NCBI RefSeq assembly: GCF_023910625.1
Contig: NZ_JAAVVW010000003.1
Coordinates: 434,001-498,000, forward strand
Length of the DNA stretch: 64,000 nt
Direction: 5' to 3'
From: Limnohabitans sp.
GTDB lineage: Bacteria > Pseudomonadota > Gammaproteobacteria > Burkholderiales > Burkholderiaceae_C
A model generated the notes under the pieces. The model was not told the origin of the DNA. It saw nothing but the letters and a program-made list of their open reading frames with translations, and ran no database searches. Positions 17,875 to 25,952 of the stretch are shown in pieces. The position numbers were made by a program, and so were the translations under genes. Position 1 is the first letter of the stretch; every line of letters begins with the position of its first letter.

Positions 17875-18348
17875 TCACGTTTTGGGCCACACAGCAGCCT
17901 GTGTCAACAGTTCATCCCAATCGCCCGGTGGGTATCCGCTGTCCAGCATTTTGCGAAACACGCGGTAGGCATCGTCCGCGTATTCGTAGGCACGGCGCGA
18001 GTCCTCGTCATTCACCCACACCAACACAATGATGCGGCTGGCCGCATGGAAGCGAAAAAACAGCCGGGACTGTTGAAAGAACTTGGCCCGAAACCAATGC
18101 CGGTGGGCATCGCCCAGGGTGTTGCCCTGCCGGTATTCGGGGCGGGCGGGGTCTTGTGGAATCACCTCAAACGCCAGCTGCCAGATGGCGGCCAGCCGCT
18201 TGGTCGCTTTCTTGCGGGTGTCGCTCTCTGGGTCTTTGGTTTGGAGTGCCTCGACCTGCGCCGTCAAAGCCTGCAACTGCGTCACCCACAGCGGATGGGC
18301 AAAGACTGTCCAGCCGTTCACCACCAGGGCTTGGGTGGTCTGGCTCAT
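17875..18348 (-). CDS. yhaV: YhaV-type toxin (ribonuclease of the PrlF-YhaV module)
   Basis: A 157-residue RelE-superfamily endoribonuclease. Family-typical stretches include VNGWTVFAHPLW at the N-terminus, HRHWFRAKFFQQSRLFFRF in the middle and WVNDEDSRRAYEYADDAY near the C-terminus. The length matches E. coli YhaV. It overlaps the upstream antitoxin gene by four bases, giving the standard antitoxin-first order. It appears full length with no visible disruption. Confidence 0.9.
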   Translation of the reverse strand: MSQTTQALVVNGWTVFAHPLWVTQLQALTAQVEALQTKDPESDTRKKATKRLAAIWQLAFEVIPQDPARPEYRQGNTLGDAHRHWFRAKFFQQSRLFFRFHAASRIIVLVWVNDEDSRRAYEYADDAYRVFRKMLDSGYPPGDWDELLTQAAVWPKT

Positions 18349-18671
18349 TCATCGTCTGCCAACAGCGGCGCATCCAGGTCAACAGCCACGCCCGCCGTCA
18401 ACGCCTGCACGCGCTGCAGCAGCGCAGGGTCCAGCCCTTGCAGGCGCTCAGGGTGCTGGGTCATGTCGCTGGCCAAAAAGCTCAAAAACGCACCGAGCGC
18501 CGGGTCGGTGTCGGTATCTGCTGCGCGGGTCAACAGCACATGGCCATCGGGCTGCACGGTGTAGCGCAGCTTGTCGCGCTTGCCCAAGTTGAGCGCCTTG
18601 CGCACGGCATCGGGCACCGTGGTCTGGTAACGGTCGGTCAGGGTGGATTCGGCGGCGATCAGGGCAGGCAT
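18345..18671 (-). CDS. prlF: PrlF (SohA)-type antitoxin, AbrB-fold
   Basis: A 108-residue antitoxin with an N-terminal swapped-hairpin AbrB/MazE DNA-binding domain (ESTLTDRYQTTVPDAVRKAL), as in PrlF, and an acidic C-terminal part that should bind YhaV. The ATG at 18671 is chosen over an upstream TTG, because a TTGGAG-like ribosome-binding site precedes it and it puts the DNA-binding domain at the N-terminus. A palindrome upstream (18699-18718) is a likely self-operator. Confidence 0.88.
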   Translation of the reverse strand: MPALIAAESTLTDRYQTTVPDAVRKALNLGKRDKLRYTVQPDGHVLLTRAADTDTDPALGAFLSFLASDMTQHPERLQGLDPALLQRVQALTAGVAVDLDAPLLADDE

Positions 18672-18698
18672 GGGCGGCTCCAAGGAGGAAGCCAAAAT

Positions 18699-18718
18699 GG
18701 TAATGCAATTGCATTGCC
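18699..18718. promoter_or_regulatory. Palindromic operator candidate upstream of prlF-yhaV
   Basis: A perfect 14-base palindrome AATGCAATTGCATT (18702-18715) extends to a 20-base near-palindrome with one mismatched pair. It lies 28 bases upstream of the prlF start, between the divergent prlF-yhaV and AbrB-vapC modules. PrlF-type antitoxins bind inverted repeats at their own promoter, so autoregulation is the natural reading. Binding is inferred, not shown. Confidence 0.55.
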
Positions 18719-18786
18719 CGTGCAGTGTGTCTGAATCTGAACCGTATTAGCCAGATAGAATCCGGTAAGAATTTTCTGGAGGTTGC

Positions 18787-19035
18787 ATGAGCACCACCCT
18801 CACAGTCAAAGGCCAGGTCACCATCCCCAAGCCTATTCGCGACGCCATGGGTTTGACCCCCGGCACCTCGATTGACTTTGCCGTGAACCGCAACGGCGAA
18901 GTGGTGCTGCACAAAGCCGACAGCGGCAAGGCCACCCGCAAGGCCAAGCTCCAGCCCGACCGCTTTGAAGCCGCCCGTGGCAAGGCCGATGTGGCTTGGA
19001 AAACGCAAGACCTGATGGCCTTGCTGCGCTGCTGA
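18787..19035 (+). CDS. vapB: AbrB/MazE-family antitoxin of a VapBC-type module
   Basis: An 82-residue protein with an AbrB/MazE/SpoVT DNA-binding domain (TVKGQVTIPKPIRDAMGL, residues 7-24) and a basic middle. A GGAGG ribosome-binding site sits just upstream. It is followed 13 bases later by a PIN-domain gene that is broken. It is divergent from prlF. If the toxin is inactive this antitoxin is now an orphan regulator. Confidence 0.82.
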   Translation: MSTTLTVKGQVTIPKPIRDAMGLTPGTSIDFAVNRNGEVVLHKADSGKATRKAKLQPDRFEAARGKADVAWKTQDLMALLRC

Positions 19036-19048
19036 GCCGATACGCCAC

Positions 19049-19432
19049 ATGCTGGTCGACACCAACGTCCTGGTGGACGTGCTTGAAAACGATCCCACTT
19101 GGGCCGACTGGTCCATTGCGCAACTGCGCGCCCAAGCGCAAATCCACCGCCTGGTCATCAACCCCGTGATCTACGCCGAACTGTCGCTGACCTTCAGCAC
19201 CGTGGAAGCGCTGGACGCCACGCTGGCCGACTTGCAAATCCCGGTGATCGACACGCCCAAGCCCGCGCTGTTTTTGGCGGGCCGATCAGCAACTTGCGCA
19301 ACTGAAACCAAGCAAGCAAGTGTCCGTTGCGCTCATTGCAAGGCTTGCAGCACTGCAGCTGGATTGCGGTCTATGACATTCAGCAACACCAGTGAGGCCC
19401 CGCTGGGTGAACGATCCCCACGTTCCCAATGA
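19049..19432 (+). pseudogene. vapC: Truncated VapC PIN-domain toxin
   Basis: The first 78 or so residues are a clear PIN ribonuclease start, with LVDTNVLVDVL (Asp 4) and a conserved Glu in VIYAELSL. Homology stops at ALFLAG (around 19285), where a normal VapC continues for another 50-60 residues including the later acidic residues of the active site. The remaining frame is only antisense sequence of the neighbouring antitoxin gene's 3' end. A deletion that joined mid-vapC to the next module best explains this; the toxin should be inactive. Confidence 0.78.
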
Positions 19433-19626
19433 CGGAGGGTGGCGACCGAAAAACCAAAACGGGCGGCAAATTGCTCTTGCGTCAGACTCAGGCGTTGGCG
19501 CAGGCGACACACATCAACCGCATGAGGTTGGTAGAGCTTGACGCCAGCTGCTTTGTTGTCTTTGGTTTTGGCGTGAGCGACAGCCTCAATCAGGCCTTGT
19601 TTAATGCTGTTGAATGCGTTTGTCAT
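19333..19626 (-). CDS. Helix-turn-helix antitoxin (HigA/NadS-like)
   Basis: A 97-residue XRE-type protein with the helix-turn-helix in LSLTQEQFAARFGFSVATL and the RHWERGDRSPSG motif typical of HigA/MqsA-like antitoxins of RelE-type toxins. It follows its toxin by 11 bases on the minus strand, the toxin-first order of HigBA. The ATG at 19626 is used; an upstream in-frame start would overlap the toxin's last codons. The 3' end abuts the vapC relic. Confidence 0.84.
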   Translation of the reverse strand: MTNAFNSIKQGLIEAVAHAKTKDNKAAGVKLYQPHAVDVCRLRQRLSLTQEQFAARFGFSVATLRHWERGDRSPSGASLVLLNVIDRNPAAVLQALQ

Positions 19627-19637
19627 GTTTTTTCCTT

Positions 19638-19973
19638 TCAGTTCTCTATCCAAAGTTGCACCAGTAATTCGGTCAGACCGGCCAGCTCATTGCGATGGGC
19701 TTTGCTGATGTTGGCACGCTCGTTTTTGGCAAACAGGGTCAGTAGGTAGAGCGGCATCCGTTCGCTGTGAACGTAATAAATGACGCGAACCCCACCCGAT
19801 TTGCCTTGTGCGCCTCGTCCCCAGCGCAGTTTGCGGATGCCACCCGTGCCCTCCATCAAGTCACCTGCTTTGGGGTGCGCCGCCAAGTAGTTGATGATGT
19901 CCGGGCGCTCAGATGTACTCAGCAGTTTTTCAGCGCGACGGATGTATTCGGGCAGCTCTGCGATGGTCAGCAT
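19638..19973 (-). CDS. RelE/HigB-family toxin
   Basis: A 111-residue RelE/ParE-superfamily toxin. The stretch GTGGIRKLRWGRGAQGKSGG followed by RVIYYVH, then LYLLTLFAKNERANIS, is the core of this NadT/HigB-like group, which acts as an mRNA interferase in characterised cases. It is the first gene of the pair and lies 11 bases upstream of a perfect palindrome. It appears intact. Confidence 0.86.
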   Translation of the reverse strand: MLTIAELPEYIRRAEKLLSTSERPDIINYLAAHPKAGDLMEGTGGIRKLRWGRGAQGKSGGVRVIYYVHSERMPLYLLTLFAKNERANISKAHRNELAGLTELLVQLWIEN

Positions 19974-19984
19974 GACGGATATTC

Positions 19985-19999
19985 TAATCCATTGGATTA
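19985..19999. promoter_or_regulatory. Palindromic operator candidate of the HigB/HigA-like module
   Basis: The 15-base sequence TAATCCATTGGATTA is perfectly palindromic around a single central base. It sits 11 bases upstream of the toxin's start codon on the minus strand, an expected place for autoregulation by the helix-turn-helix antitoxin. The role is inferred from position and symmetry. Confidence 0.55.
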
Positions 20000-20090
20000 T
20001 TTTTTGGAGCCGTTCCGGTTGCTCGGTTTGTTAACGGCAAATCCATCAGCATGCCCTTTGTGCCAAGCTTCAACATGTTTTAGCGATTGA

Positions 20091-23000
20091 CTATGCCATC
20101 GATGTTTCTGTCTTCGGCGTCCCCAAACTCCTGAGCACATCCCGCACCATCTGCGCCCGTGCCTTGGGGTCGGGCAGTTCGCGTTCGATGCGGATTTTGT
20201 CGTTGCCCGCCAGCTTGATGTGTTTGTTCTTTTGGATCAAGCCGATGATGGCCATGGGGTCTATGGGCGGGTTGGGCTTGAAGGTGATCTGGATGACGCC
20301 GGGGGCGGCATCGACCTTGATGACGCCATAGGGCTGGGTCAGCACGCGCAGGCGGTGCACATCCACCAGGGTTTGGGCTTGCGGGGGCAGTTTGCCAAAG
20401 CGGTCCACCAGTTCTTCGAGCAAGGCGTCGATCTGGTTGCTGGTTTTGGCGGTGGCCAGCTTTTTGTAGAACGACAAGCGCAGGTGCACGTCGCCGCAGT
20501 AGTCGCCCGGCAGCAGGGCGGGGGCGTGCAGGTTGATGTCGGTGGTGACCGACAGGGGACTGAGCAAATCGGGTTCTTTGCCCATTTTCAAGCAGCGCAC
20601 GGCTTCGGACAGCATCTCGTTGTACAGCTGAAAACCCACTTCGAGCATGTTGCCGCTCTGGTTTTCGCCCAGCACTTCGCCCGCGCCACGGATCTCCAGG
20701 TCGTGCATGGCCAGATAAAAGCCGCTGCCCAGTTCTTCCATTTGCTGGATGGCGTCGAGCCGCTGGGCGGCTTGTTTGGTCAGGCCCTCGATCTCGGGCA
20801 CCATCAAATAGGCATAGGCCTGGTGGTGTGAGCGGCCCACGCGCCCGCGCAGTTGGTGCAGCTGGGCCAGGCCGAATTTGTCGGCGCGTGAAATCACGAT
20901 GGTGTTGGCCGTGGGCACGTCGATGCCGGTCTCGATGATGGTCGAGCACAGCAAGATGTTGTAACGCTGGGCCACAAAGTCGCGCATCACACGCTCCAGC
21001 TCGCGCTCGGGCATCTGGCCGTGGGCCACGGCGATGCGGGCTTCGGGCAGGATTTCTTCAAGCTTTTGACGGCGGTTTTCGATGGTCTCGACCTCGTTGT
21101 GCAAAAAGTAGCACTGCCCGCCGCGCTTGAGTTCGCGCAGCACCGCCTCGCGGATCACGCCCGTGCCCTCGTTGCGCACAAAGGTCTTGATGGCCAGGCG
21201 GCGCTGGGGCGCGGTGGCGATCACGCTCAAATCGCGCAGGCCCTCCAAAGCCATGCCCATGGTGCGGGGGATGGGCGTGGCGGTGAGCGTGAGCACGTCG
21301 ACTTCGGCCCGCAGGGCCTTCATGGCCTCTTTGTGGCGCACGCCAAAGCGGTGTTCTTCGTCGATGATGAGCAGGCCCAGGTCATGGAACTTGGTGGATT
21401 CGCTCAGCAGCTTGTGTGTGCCGACCACAATGTCCACTGTGCCATCGGCAATGCCTTTGAGGGCGGCGGTGACTTCCTTGCCCGACCTGAAGCGCGAGAC
21501 CTCGGCTACCTTGACGGGCCATTTGGCAAAGCGGTCTTTGAGGGTTTGGTAATGCTGCTCGGCCAGCAGGGTGGTGGGGGCCAGAATCGCCACTTGTTTG
21601 CCGCCGGTCACCGCCACAAAAGCGGCGCGCAGCGCCACTTCGGTCTTGCCAAAACCCACATCGCCGCACACCAAGCGGTCCATGGGGCGAGGGCTGATCA
21701 TGTCTTGGATGACGCAGTGGATGGCTGCCTTCTGGTCGGCGGTTTCTTCAAAGCCGAAATCGTTGGCAAAGGTTTCGTAATCCTGTGGGCTGTAGCGGAA
21801 AGGGTGGCCCTCGCGTGCAGCGCGGCGGGCGTAGATATTGAGCAACTCGGCGGCCGAGTCGCGCACCTGCTCGGCGGCGCGGCGTTTGGCTTTTTCCCAC
21901 TGGCCCGAGCCCAGCTTGTGCAAAGGCGCTTCGTCGGCGCTCACGCCCGTGTAGCGGCCAATCAACTGCAACTGGCTCACCGGCACATACAGCGTGGCAT
22001 CGCCCGCGTATTCGAGGTGCAAAAACTCTTGCAGGGCGGGCGTGCCGTCCTCGTTTTTTTGGCCCATGTCCATGTTGACCAGACCCCGGTAACGGCCAAT
22101 GCCGTGCTGGCTGTGCACCACCGGGTCGCCCACGTTCAGCTCGCTCAGGTCTTTGATCAGCGCTTCGACGTCGCTGACCTGTTCTTGCTTTTTGCGGCGG
22201 CGGGTGGTGGCCCCTGCGGCAAAGAGTTCGGTTTCGGTGACCAGGTCCATGCCGTGCTCAAACCAGTGAAAACCGCTGACCAAGGCCGCCGTGGCCATGC
22301 CGACTTTTTCGTCGCTGGTCAAAAAATCTTCAAGGCTGTCGAAGACCGGTGGCGTGAGGCCGCTGGAACGCACAAAGTCAAGCAGGCTTTCGCGGCGGCC
22401 ATCGCTTTCGGCCAGGATCAGCACGCGGGTTTTGCTGCTGTGGATGTGCGCTTGCAACCGGGCCAGAGGGTCTTCGGCACCGCGCATCACCGTCAGATCG
22501 GGCAGGGGCTGGGCCAGGGCGTTGTTCTCAACGTCGTCGGTGCCGGTTCGCAGTGCCAACTGGGCATGGCCGTTGGTCAGCGTGTAGAACTGCTCGGCGC
22601 TCAAAAACAGGGTGTCGGGCGGCAGCACCGGCCGCTCGGGGTCGCCCTGCACCAGGCGGTAGCGGTCTTTGGTGTCTTGCCAAAAGCGCTGGAATGCGGG
22701 CTCCAGATCACCATGCAGGACCACGGTGGCCGCATTGGCTTGAGTTGCATGGGGGCCCGCGCCCAGGTAGTCAAATACGGTGGCGGTTTCTTCAAAGAAC
22801 AGCGGCAGGTAGTACTCGATGCCCGCCGTGGCCACGCCGTTGCCCATGTCTTTGTAGATGCGGCTTTTGGTCGGGTCGCCTTCCAGCAGTTCGCGCCAGC
22901 GGCTCCTGAATCGCGCTCGGGCCGCCTCGTCCATCGGGAACTCGCGCCCGGGCAGCAGGCGCACTTCGGGCACGGGGTACAAGCTGCGCTGGCTGTCGGG

Positions 23001-23597
23001 GTCAAAGGTGCGGATGGAGTCGATTTCGTCGTCAAACAAATCCACCCGGTAAGGCACCGGTGAGCCCATGGGGAACAAATCGATCAAACCACCGCGCACC
23101 GCGTATTCACCGGGGCTGACCACCTGGCTCACATGCGAATAACCCGCCAGCGTGAGCTGGGCCTTGAGCTGGGCTTCGTCGAGCTTTTGTTTGACCTTGA
23201 ACTCGAAGGTGTAGCCCGCCAAAAAAGAGGGTGGAGCCAGCCGATACAGCGCGGTGGTGGCGGGCACCAGCACCACGTCGGCGCTCTCGGAGTGGTTGCG
23301 CTGTTTGATGCGCCACAGCGTGGCCAGGCGCTCGCTGATCAGGTCTTGGTGTGGCGAGAAGCTGTCGTAGGGCAGGGTTTCCCAGTCGGGGAACATCACG
23401 CAGCGCAGGTTCGGGGCGAAAAACACCAACTCGTCCAGCAGGCGCTGGGCGTCGGCCGCGTCGGCGGTGACGATGGCGGTGAGCTTGCCCGCCTTTTTTT
23501 CGCGCTCGGCCAGCTGGGCCAGCAACACGGCATCGGCCGATCCCACGGGGCGGGGCAGGGTGAAACGTTTGCCGGTGATGAGGCTGGGCAGTTGCAT
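20091..23597 (-). CDS. mfd: Transcription-repair coupling factor
   Basis: Displaces RNA polymerase stalled at lesions and recruits UvrAB. The protein has about 1168 residues, the normal size. It has an N-terminal UvrB-homology region, then an RNA-polymerase-interaction segment around the VGDPVVHSQHGIGRY motif. A superfamily 2 translocase follows, with Walker A GDVGFGKTE, DEEHRFG, TATPIPRT and QLRGRVGRS, and then a C-terminal TRCF domain. The ATG at 23597 (MQLPSLITGK) is preferred to one 13 codons upstream, which would start within a hairpin-rich leader. It is divergent from ispD. Confidence 0.96.
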   Translation of the reverse strand: MQLPSLITGKRFTLPRPVGSADAVLLAQLAEREKKAGKLTAIVTADAADAQRLLDELVFFAPNLRCVMFPDWETLPYDSFSPHQDLISERLATLWRIKQRNHSESADVVLVPATTALYRLAPPSFLAGYTFEFKVKQKLDEAQLKAQLTLAGYSHVSQVVSPGEYAVRGGLIDLFPMGSPVPYRVDLFDDEIDSIRTFDPDSQRSLYPVPEVRLLPGREFPMDEAARARFRSRWRELLEGDPTKSRIYKDMGNGVATAGIEYYLPLFFEETATVFDYLGAGPHATQANAATVVLHGDLEPAFQRFWQDTKDRYRLVQGDPERPVLPPDTLFLSAEQFYTLTNGHAQLALRTGTDDVENNALAQPLPDLTVMRGAEDPLARLQAHIHSSKTRVLILAESDGRRESLLDFVRSSGLTPPVFDSLEDFLTSDEKVGMATAALVSGFHWFEHGMDLVTETELFAAGATTRRRKKQEQVSDVEALIKDLSELNVGDPVVHSQHGIGRYRGLVNMDMGQKNEDGTPALQEFLHLEYAGDATLYVPVSQLQLIGRYTGVSADEAPLHKLGSGQWEKAKRRAAEQVRDSAAELLNIYARRAAREGHPFRYSPQDYETFANDFGFEETADQKAAIHCVIQDMISPRPMDRLVCGDVGFGKTEVALRAAFVAVTGGKQVAILAPTTLLAEQHYQTLKDRFAKWPVKVAEVSRFRSGKEVTAALKGIADGTVDIVVGTHKLLSESTKFHDLGLLIIDEEHRFGVRHKEAMKALRAEVDVLTLTATPIPRTMGMALEGLRDLSVIATAPQRRLAIKTFVRNEGTGVIREAVLRELKRGGQCYFLHNEVETIENRRQKLEEILPEARIAVAHGQMPERELERVMRDFVAQRYNILLCSTIIETGIDVPTANTIVISRADKFGLAQLHQLRGRVGRSHHQAYAYLMVPEIEGLTKQAAQRLDAIQQMEELGSGFYLAMHDLEIRGAGEVLGENQSGNMLEVGFQLYNEMLSEAVRCLKMGKEPDLLSPLSVTTDINLHAPALLPGDYCGDVHLRLSFYKKLATAKTSNQIDALLEELVDRFGKLPPQAQTLVDVHRLRVLTQPYGVIKVDAAPGVIQITFKPNPPIDPMAIIGLIQKNKHIKLAGNDKIRIERELPDPKARAQMVRDVLRSLGTPKTETSMA

Positions 23598-23616
23598 GGT
23601 GGCGATGGGCAAAGGC

Positions 23617-23660
23617 GAAAAGAAAAAGCAAAACACCCCCCGCCGGGATGGAGGGGGGTG
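23617..23660 (-). terminator. Hairpin plus T-rich tract in the mfd leader (possible attenuator)
   Basis: On the minus strand an 8-base perfect stem (CACCCCCC pairing with GGGGGGTG, 23634-23641 with 23653-23660) with an 11-base loop is followed by a T-rich run, TTTTGCTTTTTCTTTT. This looks like an intrinsic terminator, but it lies only about 37 bases upstream of the mfd start on the same strand. It could attenuate mfd transcription or end an upstream antisense transcript. Confidence 0.45.
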
Positions 23661-23790
23661 AGCAAGTGGTCAAACGCTTCGATTGTAGGAGGGCCAAACG
23701 GGCAAGGCCTTAGCACAAGGCGATGTCCTTGATGGCGGGTTGGGACGATCCATGCTCTGCTGTCCTGCTCGCCACCTACAATTCAATCCC

Positions 23791-24516
23791 ATGCCGATCA
23801 CCCCAGACACCCCCCGTTTTCATGCCCTGGTGCCCTGCGCCGGCACGGGCAGCCGCGCGGGCACCGCTGTCCCGAAGCAATACCAATCTGTGGCGGGCCA
23901 ACCCATGGTCATGCACACCGTGCAGGCCCTGGCGCAAGTGCCACAACTGGCCAGTGGCTGGCTGGTGGTGTCACCAGGCGATGAATTTGCCTGGCCCACA
24001 TCGGGCTGGCCCGAGCATTTCAGGCGCGCGCCCTGTGGCGGCGCAACCCGCGCCGAGAGCGTTTTCAACGGCCTGAGCGCCATGTTGCACGCGGGCGAAG
24101 CCGCTCAAGATTGGGTGCTGGTGCACGACGCAGCGCGTTGCCTGATCACACCCGAAGCGGTGTCGGCCTTGATGACGGCCTGTCAGGATGACCCAGTGGG
24201 CGGCCTGTTGGCGTTGCCGCTGCCCGACACCCTCAAGGCGCACACCTTGGACGGCCGGAACGCCCGCGTGGCCCGCACAGTGCCCCGCGAAGACAAATGG
24301 TTGGCCCAAACGCCGCAAATGTTTCGCCTCGGGGCTTTGCATGCCGCCTTGGCAGAGGCCGCCGTCAACGGCTTTGAAGGCATCACCGATGAGTCCAGTG
24401 CCATGGAGCGCCAGGGCCTCTCGCCACGTCTGGTGCCCGGCTCGGCCCAAAATTTGAAAGTCACTTACCCGGCCGACTTCGCGTTTGCCGAGGCGGTTTT
24501 GAAAGGCCGAACATGA
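23791..24516 (+). CDS. ispD: 2-C-methyl-D-erythritol 4-phosphate cytidylyltransferase
   Basis: The third step of the MEP isoprenoid pathway: CTP plus MEP gives CDP-ME. It is 241 residues, with the glycine-rich CTP-binding start [17 protein letters not shown] (about residues 12-28), VLVHDAARC, and [11 protein letters not shown] later. The ATG at 23791 is chosen; longer in-frame starts run into the mfd-ispD intergenic region. It overlaps ispF by four bases. Confidence 0.94.
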   Translation: MPITPDTPRFHALVPCAGTGSRAGTAVPKQYQSVAGQPMVMHTVQALAQVPQLASGWLVVSPGDEFAWPTSGWPEHFRRAPCGGATRAESVFNGLSAMLHAGEAAQDWVLVHDAARCLITPEAVSALMTACQDDPVGGLLALPLPDTLKAHTLDGRNARVARTVPREDKWLAQTPQMFRLGALHAALAEAAVNGFEGITDESSAMERQGLSPRLVPGSAQNLKVTYPADFAFAEAVLKGRT

Positions 24517-24992
24517 ACATCCGCGTGGGAGAAGGCTGGGACGTGCATGCCCTGGTGCCAGGGCGCAAGTTGATTTTTGGGGGGGTGGAGATCCCCCACA
24601 CGTCGGGCCTGTTGGGCCACTCAGACGCCGATGTGCTGCTGCACGCCATCACCGATGCGGTGCTGGGGGCGGCGGGCTTGGGCGACATTGGGCGGCATTT
24701 TCCGGACACGGATGCGCAGTTCAGGGGAGCCGATTCATCGGTGTTGCTGGCCGAGGCCATGCGCCGCGTGCGCGCGCAAGGTTGGGAGCTGGTGAACGTG
24801 GACAGCACCATCGTGGCGCAAGCGCCCAAACTGGCCCCGCACATGGCGGCCATCAACGCGGGCGTGGCGCGGGCGTTGGGCGTGCAGGCAGATCAGGTGA
24901 ATGTGAAGGCCAAGACCGCAGAAAAGCTGGGGCCGGTGGGCATGGGCCAAAGCATCGAGGCGCGGGCTGTCGCTTTGTTGAAGCAGGCGTGA
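24513..24992 (+). CDS. ispF: 2-C-methyl-D-erythritol 2,4-cyclodiphosphate synthase
   Basis: The fifth step of the MEP pathway, cyclising CDP-ME 2-phosphate. It is 159 residues, the standard length, with the zinc-binding DVH motif in GEGWDVHAL (Asp 10, His 12), [14 protein letters not shown], and the C-terminal [12 protein letters not shown] segment. It is coupled to ispD by a four-base overlap. Confidence 0.95.
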   Translation: MNIRVGEGWDVHALVPGRKLIFGGVEIPHTSGLLGHSDADVLLHAITDAVLGAAGLGDIGRHFPDTDAQFRGADSSVLLAEAMRRVRAQGWELVNVDSTIVAQAPKLAPHMAAINAGVARALGVQADQVNVKAKTAEKLGPVGMGQSIEARAVALLKQA

Positions 24993-25078
24993 TGGCTAAA
25001 CCCGAGCCAGAACCCGTGGCCGGTGTTCCAGCCGCATCGCCCCAAAAAAAGCAGCGGCAGACTTTTTCAGTGCTTCTT

Positions 25079-25849
25079 TCATTGAGCGGTCCATCCGCCA
25101 TCCATGTTCCAGGCGACCCCGCGCACGTTGTTGCCCGCAGCCGAGCAAAAGAACACCGCCAAATCGCCCAGCTCTTCAGGTGTGGTGAACTGCATCGAGG
25201 GTTCTTTTTCTTGTAACAGGACTTTTTTGGCTTCTTCGTTGGACAAGCCCATAGCGGCTGCTTTGGCGTCCACCTGTTTTTGCACCAAGGGCGTGAGCAC
25301 CCAGCCGGGGCAAATGGCGTTGCAGGTCACGCCGGTGGTGGCGTTTTCCAGTGCGGTGACCTTGGTCAGGCCCACCACGCCATGCTTGGCCGCAACATAG
25401 GCCGATTTTTCTGCCGAGCCGACCAGTCCGTGGATGGAGGCCACGTTGATGATGCGGCCCCAGTTGGCGGCCTTCATGGCAGGCAGCGCCATGCGGGTGG
25501 CGTGGAAGGCGCTGCTGAGGTTGATGGCAATGATGGCGTCCCAGCGCTCGGTGGGAAAGTCTTCGATTTTGGCCACATGCTGGATACCGGCGTTGTTGAC
25601 CAAAATATCAACTTGGCCAAAGGTGTCTGCGGCGAACTTCATCATGGCCTCAATTTCGCTGGCTTTGCTCATGTCGGCACCGTGGTAAGCCACCTTCACG
25701 CCCAAGGCAGCAATTTCGGTCTTGGGGCCTTCGGCATCGCCAAAACCATTGAGAACAACGTTGACGCCTTGCCTGGCCAAAGCCTTGGCGATGCCCAGAC
25801 CGATTCCGCTGGTTGAACCCGTGACCAACGCTGTTTTACCTTGCAACAT
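25079..25849 (-). CDS. bdhA: 3-hydroxybutyrate dehydrogenase (SDR family)
   Basis: Interconverts 3-hydroxybutyrate and acetoacetate with NAD, usually in polyhydroxybutyrate turnover. It is a 256-residue short-chain dehydrogenase with the cofactor motif TGSTSGIGLG near the N-terminus, NNAGIQHVAKIEDFP, and the catalytic Ser-Tyr-Lys in ASIHGLVGS and SAYVAAKHG. The C-terminal WNMDGGWTAQ is typical of this subgroup. It is a single minus-strand gene between ispF and a hydrolase gene. Confidence 0.88.
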   Translation of the reverse strand: MLQGKTALVTGSTSGIGLGIAKALARQGVNVVLNGFGDAEGPKTEIAALGVKVAYHGADMSKASEIEAMMKFAADTFGQVDILVNNAGIQHVAKIEDFPTERWDAIIAINLSSAFHATRMALPAMKAANWGRIINVASIHGLVGSAEKSAYVAAKHGVVGLTKVTALENATTGVTCNAICPGWVLTPLVQKQVDAKAAAMGLSNEEAKKVLLQEKEPSMQFTTPEELGDLAVFFCSAAGNNVRGVAWNMDGGWTAQ

Positions 25850-25952
25850 GATGAGGAGACTCCGAAAGATGAATTAGGATGTTCAAAACTCCATTATGGT
25901 GCTGCCCAAGTTGGTTGGAAGCGCCAGTTCCTGCTGATTGTCACTCATTGCC

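Noticed and set aside
21021-23063. 680-codon plus-strand frame opposite mfd
   Set aside because: Long only because mfd is GC-rich. The translation is Val/His/Gln-rich with no domain, and the mfd reading on the other strand is unambiguous.
24992-25216. Short plus-strand ORF overlapping the ispF stop
   Set aside because: It starts with an ATGA-type overlap, but after about 30 codons it is antisense to bdhA, and the product has no recognisable feature.
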